IMG/VR virus record: IMGVR_UViG_3300048928_000639
Location: 1 to 64,000 of that record
DNA length: 64,000 nt
From: a virus
Direction: 5' to 3' (one strand)
Positions 49,643-56,614 of the stretch are shown here, piece after piece (within the stretch, counting starts at the first letter, position 1; each line of letters opens with the position of its first letter). Under the pieces are notes generated by a model. It was given only the letters and a program-made list of their open reading frames with translations. It had not been told where the DNA came from and did no database searches. Position numbers and translations under genes: made by a program.

Positions 49643-49858
49643 TCAATACGGCGGCGGTGCGATACGAGGTGCCAACACCCTCGCCACAGCCTCATCCGGT
49701 CCCGCACACACCGGACCATCCCGCCACGATCCGCGCGCTTCCTCGACGCTGGCGATCCAGCCGCCCTCCGCCTTGGTGACGACAAGGCCGACCGCACCGG
49801 CCGCCTCCATGAGGGCCGCAAGGGACGGTGGCGACGGTGGGGGTGCGAGGTGCTGCAT
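49643..49858 (-). CDS. Small protein with Pro-rich ends (71 aa), C-terminus APPPY
   Basis: ATG at 49858 lies 7 nt from the -10 of cassette P15, suggesting a leaderless mRNA. MQHLAPPPSPPSLAALMEAA, GAVGLVVTKAEGGWIASVEE, DEAVARVLAPRIAPPPY. Fourth gene with the (P)PPPY end. Its stop overlaps a possible TTG start of the methyltransferase. Unknown. Confidence 0.5.
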   Translation of the reverse strand: MQHLAPPPSPPSLAALMEAAGAVGLVVTKAEGGWIASVEEARGSWRDGPVCAGPDEAVARVLAPRIAPPPY

Positions 49859-49865
49859 GGCGGCC

Positions 49866-49901
49866 AATATAGGCCGCATTAATCTTGAGAGTCAAGATTA
49901 A
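49866..49901 (-). promoter_or_regulatory. Promoter-operator cassette P15
   Basis: Palindrome 49879-49901, both arms perfect. Leftwards: TTGACT, 18 bp, TATATT (49866-49871). GACTC core. Drives the methyltransferase-primase-helicase unit. Confidence 0.7.
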
Positions 49902-49902
49902 A

Positions 49903-49934
49903 AACAAAGGGCGGCACTGCGCTGGTGCGGCCGC
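49903..49934 (-). terminator. Possible Rho-independent terminator
   Basis: In leftward RNA, GCGGC and GCCGC (plus-strand 49930-49934 / 49911-49915 region) can pair around a CG-rich loop, followed by CC and TTTGTTTTT. It would end the transcript of the gene at 49994-50419 just before P15. Short stem, so uncertain. Confidence 0.4.
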
Positions 49935-49993
49935 ACTGGGTAATTACTAGGTCTAGTGGCGCAAAGGCTGCGCAACCTACAAGTGGGCCGGAA

Positions 49994-50419
49994 TTAGCGC
50001 TTCTTGGGCGCGAGCTTCGGTGGCGACAGGGCAGGAGTCCACATGGTGCCATCACGGTCCAGTTCAGCATAAAGACGCAAATGCATTCCATCGCGGACAT
50101 CGACGCCTTTTTCGCCAAGTTCTTTGACGATGCGAGCGCGTTCACGCGCGTGGTCAAGGGTGCAATATTCCGGACCAGGTGTTGCGGTGCCGATTTTCAT
50201 TTCGGGTTTCTGATCGGTCAACGCCAGTTTGTAGGTTACGCGATACGCAATCTCGCCCGTCTTATGAATGACGAAACGCAGTCCGAACACCCGGTCATCC
50301 GAGTAGGTGACCTTGGTCGTAGGGTTCCGTGATGTCTGCAAATCTTCTAGGGTCTTAAACAGGAATGCTTCGGAGAAATGGGATTCTTCACTTGGCGGGA
50401 GTTTCTTACGTCGAGCCAT
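49994..50419 (-). CDS. Integrase arm-type DNA-binding domain-like protein without catalytic domain
   Basis: 141 aa from the ATG at 50419 with TTGGAGG upstream. The core VTYSDDRVFGLRFVIHKTGE, IAYRVTYKLALTDQKPEMKI, GTATPGPEYCTLDHARERAR and IVKELGEKGVDVRDG follows the DUF4102/arm-binding domain of P4-type tyrosine integrases (D..v.GLg.rV...G...f...y.......lG......sl..AR..A......G.D). The catalytic Arg-His-Arg-Tyr domain is absent. It is the first gene left of the divergent switch and its own promoter has a special copy of the palindrome, so it is the best candidate for the factor that reads the dispersed operators (inference). Confidence 0.65.
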   Translation of the reverse strand: MARRKKLPPSEESHFSEAFLFKTLEDLQTSRNPTTKVTYSDDRVFGLRFVIHKTGEIAYRVTYKLALTDQKPEMKIGTATPGPEYCTLDHARERARIVKELGEKGVDVRDGMHLRLYAELDRDGTMWTPALSPPKLAPKKR

Positions 50420-50453
50420 CTTGGCCTCCAATACTATATGGGTTCTGCTGTGG

Positions 50454-50490
50454 TACCTAGATGGCTAAAAACCTTGACTGTCAACATAAA
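50454..50490 (-). promoter_or_regulatory. Promoter-operator cassette P16 (switch variant)
   Basis: Palindrome 50468-50490 with a symmetric core TTGAC-A-GTCAA. Leftwards it has a consensus -35 TTGACA; the -10 is weak (CTAGGT or TAGGTA at 50454-50460). No GANTC. Leader with GGAGG leads to the ATG at 50419. Confidence 0.55.
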
Positions 50491-50564
50491 GTTTAGTGCA
50501 GTGCGATTTATAGTTGACATATACCCGAGTACCGAGCGCTGATTCGTTTGCTGCTCGCGGTGAA

Positions 50565-50598
50565 TTATTCTTGACTCTCATAATTACATCGGTAGGGT
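50565..50598 (+). promoter_or_regulatory. Promoter-operator cassette P17 (rightward)
   Basis: Palindrome 50565-50587. Rightwards: TTGACT (50571-50576), 16 bp, TAGGGT (50593-50598). GACTC core. Main rightward promoter for genes from 50644. Confidence 0.7.
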
Positions 50599-50643
50599 GA
50601 CCCTCGTTGCAACAAGCCCGGACGGGCAGATGAGGGACTACAC

Positions 50644-51369
50644 ATGACATTCAAGTGGAAGATTATTCGTCCGACGCCGACCGCTGCCGCGGGCGAGTTG
50701 GGAGTGACCGGTGTCGGCATCGAATGCGAGACCGGCCAGATGGGCGCGGCGGACTTCGTCGAAGCGATCCAGCGCGAGAACAATGCGTTCGTTACCATCT
50801 TCGGCTCGGCGATTCTCGCCGGTGTGATCGAAACGGCATCGGAAGGCTCGGACGATGAGCCCGAAGTGGCGGCAGCGCCGGGTGAGCCGGAAAAGCCGAA
50901 GCGAACGCGCGGCCCGAACAAGTCCAAGCAGGTGGAAGCGGTCGCACCGGCGCCGATGCCGGTCCCCGAAGCGGCTCCGCCCGCTGCTCCAGTAGTCGAC
51001 GATGGTATCCCCGAGGCGCTGCGGCGCATCGCTCCCCCGGCGCCTGTCGCCCCCGCTGCGGCTGCACCGCTCCCGCCACCTTTGATGCCCGCCGCTCCGC
51101 CGATCGCTCCCACCGCGCCGACGCCGCCTCCAGCCCCTCCTGCCGCACCGCCGACCGGCGTGCTCGCGGAGAAGATCATCGCCGACCTGAACGTCCGCAA
51201 GAGCAACCCGCTCGTGACCGACGGCGGGCAGGCCCTGGTCGACTGGCTCGCAGCGCCGCCGCTGTCGCTGGTGGTCAAGGGCGCGACCTACGATCAGGCG
51301 ATGGACGTGCTGCGCATGACCACAGACGACAAGCTGGCGGCTGCCGCGGCGGTGTTGAAGATCACGTAA
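50644..51369 (+). CDS. Pro/Ala-rich linker protein with basic patch (241 aa)
   Basis: First rightward gene. N-terminal globular part (MTFKWKIIRPTPTAAAGELG, GADFVEAIQ-like helix, AFVTIFGSAILAGVIETASE), a basic patch EKPKRTRGPNKSKQ resembling an AT-hook, a long Pro/Ala linker (~100-180) and a C-terminal helical domain (VLAEKIIADLNVRKSNPLVT, AMDVLRMTTDDKLAAAAAVL). Possibly a DNA-associated early protein. No known family. Confidence 0.6.
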   Translation: MTFKWKIIRPTPTAAAGELGVTGVGIECETGQMGAADFVEAIQRENNAFVTIFGSAILAGVIETASEGSDDEPEVAAAPGEPEKPKRTRGPNKSKQVEAVAPAPMPVPEAAPPAAPVVDDGIPEALRRIAPPAPVAPAAAAPLPPPLMPAAPPIAPTAPTPPPAPPAAPPTGVLAEKIIADLNVRKSNPLVTDGGQALVDWLAAPPLSLVVKGATYDQAMDVLRMTTDDKLAAAAAVLKIT

Positions 51370-51425
51370 CGGTCGCGGCAAAGGCGCTCGGAATGGGCCG
51401 GGCGCCGGCAATAGGAGCCACACCA

Positions 51426-51656
51426 ATGCTGATCACGGTCGTAGCTGTCCTCTGCACGCTCTCATCCGGAATGTGTGTCGAGGAAATCGTCACGGACTCC
51501 AACATGGACCCGGACGTCACCATGCAGGGCTGCCAGATCGGCGGGCAGGCCGGCATCGCAAAATGGATGGGAGAGCATCCGCTGTATCACGCGAAGTGGC
51601 GACTGGACCGGTGGAAGTGCGTATCTGGAGTCTACAACATTCGGGGGCGGGTATGA
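51426..51656 (+). CDS. Small exported Cys-containing protein (76 aa)
   Basis: ATG at 51426. Signal peptide MLITVVAVLCTLSSGMCVEE, then IVTDSNMDPDVTMQGCQIGG, QAGIAKWMGEHPLYHAKWRL and WKCVSGVYNIRGRV. Three or four Cys. A family of small exported proteins with E.IVTDS..DP..T...C..GGQ is known in alphaproteobacteria and their phages (my recollection). Stop overlaps the kinase start. Confidence 0.6.
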   Translation: MLITVVAVLCTLSSGMCVEEIVTDSNMDPDVTMQGCQIGGQAGIAKWMGEHPLYHAKWRLDRWKCVSGVYNIRGRV

Positions 51657-52135
51657 TGGACAAGCAGCGCGTCATCTTGACGGTCGGATGCCCCGGCGCG
51701 GGAAAGACAACCTTCGCACGGGAGTCGTATCCGGATTGGGTAGTTCTCTCACTGGACGATTTCCGGTCATCGCTCTTTCGGGACAAGCAAGTGTACCACG
51801 AGCAGTGCGTCACGAAACCGCGAATGCGGGCACTTCTGAACGACGCCTACGAAGATACGCTGCGAACCACTCTCGGTTACGGTTTCAACGCGATCCTCGC
51901 CAATATGCACATCTATCCAAATTCGTTTGCGAGCACCATGACGCTTCTGAAACGGTTCGACATCGCACCGGAGGTCTACGTTTTTCATGTGCCGCTCGAC
52001 GAATTGCTTCGACGCAATTTGTCGCGACCGATCTCGGATCGCGTTCCGGAAGAATTTCTCCGTAAGGCGTTCGCGGACATGTGCTCGCCCGACGTGTGGT
52101 GGCGCTCCTACGACGGCACCGTTCGACATCTTTAA
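51653..52135 (+). CDS. P-loop polynucleotide kinase-like protein
   Basis: 160 aa. MMDKQRVILTVGCPGAGKTT (Walker A), FARESYPDWVVLSLDDFRSS (D-D/x-R region as in T4 PNK: LS.DD.R), LRTTLGYGFNAILANMHIYP, YVFHVPLDELLRRNLSRPIS (lid Arg pair). AAA_33/zeta-type kinase; may phosphorylate nucleic acid 5' ends or repair cleaved RNA. No phosphatase or ligase partner is visible beside it. Confidence 0.82.
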   Translation: MMDKQRVILTVGCPGAGKTTFARESYPDWVVLSLDDFRSSLFRDKQVYHEQCVTKPRMRALLNDAYEDTLRTTLGYGFNAILANMHIYPNSFASTMTLLKRFDIAPEVYVFHVPLDELLRRNLSRPISDRVPEEFLRKAFADMCSPDVWWRSYDGTVRHL

Positions 52136-52172
52136 TCAACAACAGCGGCCACGCCGCAGAACAGTAGCGACT

Positions 52173-52562
52173 ATGACAGAAGCGATTCAACTGGCGGAGC
52201 GGGCAGGGTTAGTCCTCATTGGAAGACTCAACAGCCAACCTGTGTACTCGTGCACTGAACCCCAAGTCGAAACCCTGGTGCGCTTGGCCACTCGGCAAGG
52301 CCGCGCCGAGGCGATGCAGTTGCTGCGGGCGGAGATGAACAACCCGCTGAATGGCGCACCTGCGCGGAGTGTTGCACATGGCGTGTTCGGGGCGCTCAAG
52401 AAGCGCAACGATGCGTTCGATGCGGAGTTGGCGGCGACGAAGGCGGTAGCGGAGCCCTGCGACTACTGCGGTCCCGGCAAACGTACCGGGCTGCCGAGCA
52501 ACGCCTGTGAGAATTGTCTGAACACCGGGCTGAAGAACCCGACTGCGGAGAATTTGCGATGA
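52173..52562 (+). CDS. Zinc-ribbon protein (129 aa)
   Basis: ATG at 52173. MTEAIQLAERAGLVLIGRLN, a helical centre (ARSVAHGVFGALKKRNDAFD) and a C-terminal zinc ribbon CDYCGPGKRTGLPSNACENC. Stop overlaps the nuclease start (ATGA). Function unknown, possibly nucleic-acid binding. Confidence 0.6.
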   Translation: MTEAIQLAERAGLVLIGRLNSQPVYSCTEPQVETLVRLATRQGRAEAMQLLRAEMNNPLNGAPARSVAHGVFGALKKRNDAFDAELAATKAVAEPCDYCGPGKRTGLPSNACENCLNTGLKNPTAENLR

Positions 52563-53674
52563 CCGCCGAAACACACTCTGACCGCAGCCATGCGATCTAC
52601 GCGCCATCAATGACCAGGTGGTCAAAGGAGGGCGGCTGCACCGCGGCGCCGTTTGCTATTGCGCAGATGCCGCAGCAGGAGGAAAGCGAAGCGTCGCGCG
52701 CTGGCACCGAGGCGCACGAGGAAATCGAGCGCTGCTTCGGAAAGCTGAACGGCGAATTCGTCACGCCGGCGACAATGGACATCAAGCCGGTCGACCCCGA
52801 TCATCCGGCGGCATACGGCATCGCGCTCATGGTGTCATACATTCGCCAGTTGCCGCCGGGGCGTCTCTGGATCGAGAAGCACGTCCAGTTGACCAAAGAT
52901 ATCCACGGTACTCCCGACGTCCGCCACTGGGAGGAGACGACCGGCGTTCTCACCGTGCCGGACTTCAAGAATGGGTTCGTGGGCGTCGATGCGGACACCG
53001 AGCAGTTGAAAATATACGCTGCGGCGTCGGTCTACACCGATAATCTCGCGCTGAAATGGGCACGCCTGGTCATAGTTCAACCGAATGATTTTCGGCCCGT
53101 CCCGCGGGTGAAACAGCACGTAATGTCGGCGGCAGAACTGTTCGAGTTCGCGCAGCGCGTGGCAGCAATTCCATCGGGGCCGAAGGTGTTCAAGGCCGGC
53201 GAACACTGCGTCTATTGCCCCGTATTCGGCAAGTGCGAAGCCACGCGCGATCTGCTATCACAATTCGGCGTGCTCATGCAGCATTCGGCGGCTGACCTGC
53301 GCCCGGATCAGGTTGCGCTCGTTCTCGCAATCAAAAAGCCCGTGACTGATTGGTTCGCCGGCGTCGAGAAGCTGTGGACCAAGACCGCGCTGACCGGATC
53401 TCCACCCGATGGGATGGGGCTTTTCACCAGTGTGAAGCACCGCGTCTGGATCGACCCTGATAAGGCTCGTGCGGCGATCGTTGCAGCCAAGGGCATCGAG
53501 GCGCTGGAGCCACCGACCCCCGCGCAGGCAGAGAAGCTGGGCGTCGATATCACCGGTCTGACCGAGACACCCGAGGGTGCGCCAGTCCTCGCTTTCCTCA
53601 ACGACAAGCGCAAACCGTGGGCGCCTAAGTCGGCTGAAGCGATGTTTGCCAACATACCTGGAGTGACGTCATGA
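52559..53674 (+). CDS. DUF2800 PD-(D/E)XK nuclease
   Basis: 371 aa. SHAIYAPSMTRWSKEGGCTA, EESEASRAGTEAHEEIERCF, GVLTVPDFKNGFVGVDADTE (the D-x-K pair in PDFKNG), EQLKIYAAASVYTDNLALKW, HCVYCPVFGKCEATRDLL. This is the DUF2800/Cas4-RecB-like family found in phage replication clusters, here with a C-terminal Cys cluster. Likely an exonuclease acting in recombination with the SSB-like protein. Confidence 0.85.
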   Translation: MTAETHSDRSHAIYAPSMTRWSKEGGCTAAPFAIAQMPQQEESEASRAGTEAHEEIERCFGKLNGEFVTPATMDIKPVDPDHPAAYGIALMVSYIRQLPPGRLWIEKHVQLTKDIHGTPDVRHWEETTGVLTVPDFKNGFVGVDADTEQLKIYAAASVYTDNLALKWARLVIVQPNDFRPVPRVKQHVMSAAELFEFAQRVAAIPSGPKVFKAGEHCVYCPVFGKCEATRDLLSQFGVLMQHSAADLRPDQVALVLAIKKPVTDWFAGVEKLWTKTALTGSPPDGMGLFTSVKHRVWIDPDKARAAIVAAKGIEALEPPTPAQAEKLGVDITGLTETPEGAPVLAFLNDKRKPWAPKSAEAMFANIPGVTS

Positions 53675-54057
53675 GCGGCGGGTATGGCTACGGCGAGCAG
53701 CAGCCGACCGAGAAGTGTCCGTACTGTCAGACGCCGTGCGACGCCGATTTCGTGGACATCGGGGTTGGATATCAGCAGTGCGGCCCCTTCTATTGCCAGC
53801 GGTGTGAGGCATCGGAGATCGGTCCGTGTGACCAACCCCGCGCATTGTCAGAAACCGAGAAGGCGACAGGCTGGTACGCGCCCGGTAAAGAACCCGGTTC
53901 GTCGGCCAACGTGATCGGCGGCAAAGTCGTCTCGCATCGCGTAATGGAAACTGCCTATCGGGATAAATTCACTGGTAACGCGTTGTATGAGTTGCCCGGC
54001 GAGGTCGAAAAATGGTTCGCGGAAACGCGCAGTGCAACCGCAGGAGTGACGTCATGA
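53671..54057 (+). CDS. Hypothetical Cys-rich protein (128 aa)
   Basis: EKCPYCQTPCDADFVDIGVG, YQQCGPFYCQRCEASEIGPC: paired CxxC knuckles binding one or two metals. The C-terminal helix (VVSHRVMETAYRDKFTG) is separate. ATGA couplings on both sides. Function unknown. Confidence 0.6.
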   Translation: MSGGYGYGEQQPTEKCPYCQTPCDADFVDIGVGYQQCGPFYCQRCEASEIGPCDQPRALSETEKATGWYAPGKEPGSSANVIGGKVVSHRVMETAYRDKFTGNALYELPGEVEKWFAETRSATAGVTS

Positions 54058-54641
54058 CCAAAAAGATCGACTTCAAATCACTGACCAGCGCCGAGGTTGA
54101 GCGCATCGTGGACAAGGGGCTTCGCCATCGCAGCGGCAAGACCCCCAGCGACTATCTCGACCACTTCCTCTACATCGCGCGCCATTTCGCGTTCGCCACG
54201 CACGATGATAGTTGGGGCGAGTTCGAGAAGGAATTCGCGATCATCATTAGCCGATTGGTTCGCGCCGAAACACTGCGGCGCACATTCCAGTCCCGCGTCG
54301 TGCCATGGATGCTGCTCTGTTTCGGACCTGTCATCCCCATGAACAAGACGGAGCGCAACCATCGGTTTTTCGAGGAAGCGACCGAACTGGTGCAGTCGCT
54401 CGACATGAGCCGCGAAGATGCGCACCGCCTAGTGGACTACGTCTATGGCCGTCCGATTGGCGAGCCGGCGCAGGAAGTCGGCGGCGTGATGGTGACCCTT
54501 GCTGCGCTCTGCCACGCGAACGATTTGGACATGGCGGAAGCGGGCGAGACCGAACTGGCGCGCATCAACGAGCCCGCCGTGGTCGAGAGGATTCGACTGA
54601 AGCAGGCGACGAAGCCGAAACATGGGCCGTTGCCGGTATGA
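54054..54641 (+). CDS. Hypothetical protein (195 aa)
   Basis: Start ATG at 54054. MTKKIDFKSLTSAEVERIVD, LDHFLYIARHFAFATHDDSW, then TLRRTFQSRVVPWMLLCFGP, NHRFFEEATELVQSLDMSRE and YVYGRPIGEPAQEVGGVMVT. The last half (FFEEATEL.Q...M....A..L..YVYGRP.G...QE.GGVM.TLA.LC) follows the MazG-like pyrophosphohydrolase-type pattern used by phages to control nucleotide pools. The call of MazG-like helical NTPase is tentative. Confidence 0.6.
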   Translation: MTKKIDFKSLTSAEVERIVDKGLRHRSGKTPSDYLDHFLYIARHFAFATHDDSWGEFEKEFAIIISRLVRAETLRRTFQSRVVPWMLLCFGPVIPMNKTERNHRFFEEATELVQSLDMSREDAHRLVDYVYGRPIGEPAQEVGGVMVTLAALCHANDLDMAEAGETELARINEPAVVERIRLKQATKPKHGPLPV

Positions 54642-54961
54642 CCCATCCGCACCAAGCCCTCGTCGACCAGGGCGTCATCACCATCGCCGACGGCGTGGTG
54701 CGTCTCACGCGACAGGCTTGGGCGTTTGCCACGGACTGCACCTGCTACGCCGAGCGGCACGACGTCGTCCACTTCGTCGGGTTCAAGGACGATCGTTGGT
54801 GGAACGCAGTCAGGACGTTCGGTCGGCCGGACTTCGTGCATCGACGATGGGACGCGCGGGCCGTGGTTGAAGTGATGCCGGGCGACTTGGTCGTGTTCGC
54901 CACGGGTGACGAGACGCAGCCGGTCGATCCGTTTGCATACGATGACAGTGCTTATTTTTGA
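54638..54961 (+). CDS. Hypothetical protein (107 aa)
   Basis: MTHPHQALVDQGVITIADGV, AWAFATDCTCYAERHDVVHF, VGFKDDRWWNAVRTFGRPDF, VVEVMPGDLVVFATGDETQP. Beta-rich with aromatic clusters. Coupled to both neighbours. No family recognised. Confidence 0.55.
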   Translation: MTHPHQALVDQGVITIADGVVRLTRQAWAFATDCTCYAERHDVVHFVGFKDDRWWNAVRTFGRPDFVHRRWDARAVVEVMPGDLVVFATGDETQPVDPFAYDDSAYF

Positions 54962-54981
54962 CTCCAGACAAGGACAGCGAA

Positions 54982-55689
54982 ATGACAGACGCAATTTCGG
55001 TACTCGACCACGGCTTCGTCCGACTGGTCGACTCGATGGGCGGCGACCTTTCCGTGGCGCGAGCCGCCCGCGTCTCATATGACGCCGCGTGGCGGGCAGG
55101 GGAGGATGCAGGCAGCGACGCGAAGCTGATCAACTATCTCTGGAAAAACCGTCACACCACGCCGTTCGAGGCGGTGACGTTCACATTCGAAATCAAGGCG
55201 CCAATCTTCGTCTTTCGCCAATGGCACCGGCATCGCACCTGGTCCTTCAATGAACTGTCGGCGCGCTATCGCGAACTGCCCGAGGAATTTTACGTGCCGG
55301 CGCCTGAAGCAATCGGCGTCCAGTCCAAGGACAACAAGCAGGGGCGGGACGTGAGCGGCGAGGTCCGCGACATGCTGGTACCCTCCATGATCGACGCGTC
55401 GTGTCGCGCCGCCTTCGCAGCCTACCGAACCTTATTGGAGCATGACGTTCCTCGTGAACTGGCACGGTCGGTGCTGCCCGTGGCAACCTACAGCCACATG
55501 TTCGCAACGGTCGATCTGCTGAACCTGCTCAAGTTCCTGACCTTGCGCTGCGATAGCCATGCCCAGATGGAAATCCGGGTCTACGCCGACGCGATGCGCG
55601 ACTTGATCCGCCCCGTGGTGCCGGTCTGTCTGGCCGCTTGGTCCGCTTCTGTCGGAATTAATGTTGACTCTCACGATTCGAAAGCGTAG
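54982..55689 (+). CDS. thyX: Flavin-dependent thymidylate synthase ThyX
   Basis: 235 aa from the ATG at 54982 with AAGGACAG upstream (a TTG at 54958 overlapping the previous stop is an alternative). ARAARVSYDAAW, NRHTTPFEAVTFTFEIKAPI, then the ThyX signature RHRTWSFNELSARY, and LLNLLKFLTLRCDSHAQMEI with the terminal catalytic Arg/His region. It makes dTMP from dUMP with FAD and methylene-THF. The last codons (GINVDSHDSKA) are also the P18 operator. Confidence 0.95.
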   Translation: MTDAISVLDHGFVRLVDSMGGDLSVARAARVSYDAAWRAGEDAGSDAKLINYLWKNRHTTPFEAVTFTFEIKAPIFVFRQWHRHRTWSFNELSARYRELPEEFYVPAPEAIGVQSKDNKQGRDVSGEVRDMLVPSMIDASCRAAFAAYRTLLEHDVPRELARSVLPVATYSHMFATVDLLNLLKFLTLRCDSHAQMEIRVYADAMRDLIRPVVPVCLAAWSASVGINVDSHDSKA

Positions 55690-55692
55690 GGT
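55658..55692 (+). promoter_or_regulatory. Promoter-operator cassette P18 (inside thyX end)
   Basis: Palindrome 55658-55680 lies within the last thyX codons. Rightwards: TTGACT (55664-55669), 17 bp, TAGGGT (55687-55692). GACTC core. Drives the SSB-like gene. Confidence 0.7.
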
Positions 55693-55732
55693 CCATCCGT
55701 CACCTTTGCAGCATTCTTAACCGGAGTATCCA

Positions 55733-56569
55733 ATGACCACCGAGAAGCACAAATCCCAGCGCAGTGAGACGGCCCTGATCGGCGAAGCTCGTATCGCATT
55801 CCCTTTCCATCACGAGAAGCGCACCAAATCGGCCGGCGGTAAGCCGCTCGACAAGCCGCGTCACGATGCGGTGGTCCTGTTGCCCAAGCTCGGCGCCGCC
55901 GACGTCTGCCCGAACTACGCCAAACTTGCCGCGCTCGCCATGGAATCCGCCCGCAAGGCGTGGCCGACCAGCGTCGATGCGAACAAAAACTGGACATGGC
56001 CCGCCGGCGGCAAATGGCCGATTCAGGATGGCGACATTCCCCACGTCTCCAAACCCAAACCCGGCGTCGTCGCCAAGACGCCCGAACAGATCGCGGCGTC
56101 CAACGCGTGGCGTCAGGGATCATGGGTCATCGAAGTCTCCACCAACCTCGAACCCGGCCCGCGTGTTTGCGTGATGCAGAACGGCGTGGCGCAGGAAATT
56201 CCGGCCAAGGTCGGCCCGAACGGCGTGCAGTATTACAAGTCCGGTGACTACGGCTACGTTTCGCTCAACGCCTACTCGTTCCAGAACGAAACCTGGGGGG
56301 TCAACTACGGCTACGAGGGGGTGCTATACACACGTCCCGGCGAGGCGATCGGCAGCAGCGGCCCGCGTTCGGCATCGCAGATGTTCGGTTCTGTCGCAGG
56401 CTCGGTCGGTGCCGCTCCACCCGCTCCGCCCACCGCCCCAGGCGCACCCCCAGCACCGCCCGCACCGCCCGTCGCAACCGCCCCGCCACTGGCCCCTGCT
56501 GCTCCGCCCGCGCCGCCGGCTCCTCCGCTGCCGCCCGGTCTGCCCGCGTTCCCGCAGCCGGCGCAGTAG
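55733..56569 (+). CDS. DUF2815 single-stranded DNA-binding protein
   Basis: 278 aa. LIGEARIAFPFHHEKRTKSA, GKPLDKPRHDAVVLLPKLGA, NWTWPAGGKWPIQDGD and SWVIEVSTNLEPGPRVC, YKSGDYGYVSLNAYSFQN follow the DUF2815 (T7 gp2.5-like OB fold) pattern. A long Pro/Ala C-terminal tail (~205-278) replaces the usual acidic tail. It would coat ssDNA during replication and recombination; neighbours are ThyX, DUF2800 and the polymerase. Confidence 0.85.
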   Translation: MTTEKHKSQRSETALIGEARIAFPFHHEKRTKSAGGKPLDKPRHDAVVLLPKLGAADVCPNYAKLAALAMESARKAWPTSVDANKNWTWPAGGKWPIQDGDIPHVSKPKPGVVAKTPEQIAASNAWRQGSWVIEVSTNLEPGPRVCVMQNGVAQEIPAKVGPNGVQYYKSGDYGYVSLNAYSFQNETWGVNYGYEGVLYTRPGEAIGSSGPRSASQMFGSVAGSVGAAPPAPPTAPGAPPAPPAPPVATAPPLAPAAPPAPPAPPLPPGLPAFPQPAQ

Positions 56570-56578
56570 GTCACTAAT

Positions 56579-56614
56579 ACGGCGACTGGCTTGGTTTTGC
56601 GTACCAGTCGCCGT
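56579..56614 (+). terminator. 11-bp hairpin after the SSB-like gene
   Basis: Perfect inverted repeat ACGGCGACTGG (56579-56589) and CCAGTCGCCGT (56604-56614) with a 14-nt loop, 10 nt after the stop codon. There is no U-tract, so it is either a Rho-assisted terminator or an mRNA 3'-end stabiliser. Confidence 0.55.

Noticed and set aside
49994-50419. Functional tyrosine integrase
   Set aside because: Only the arm-binding-like domain is encoded; the catalytic Arg...His-x-x-Arg...Tyr is missing in this and neighbouring frames.
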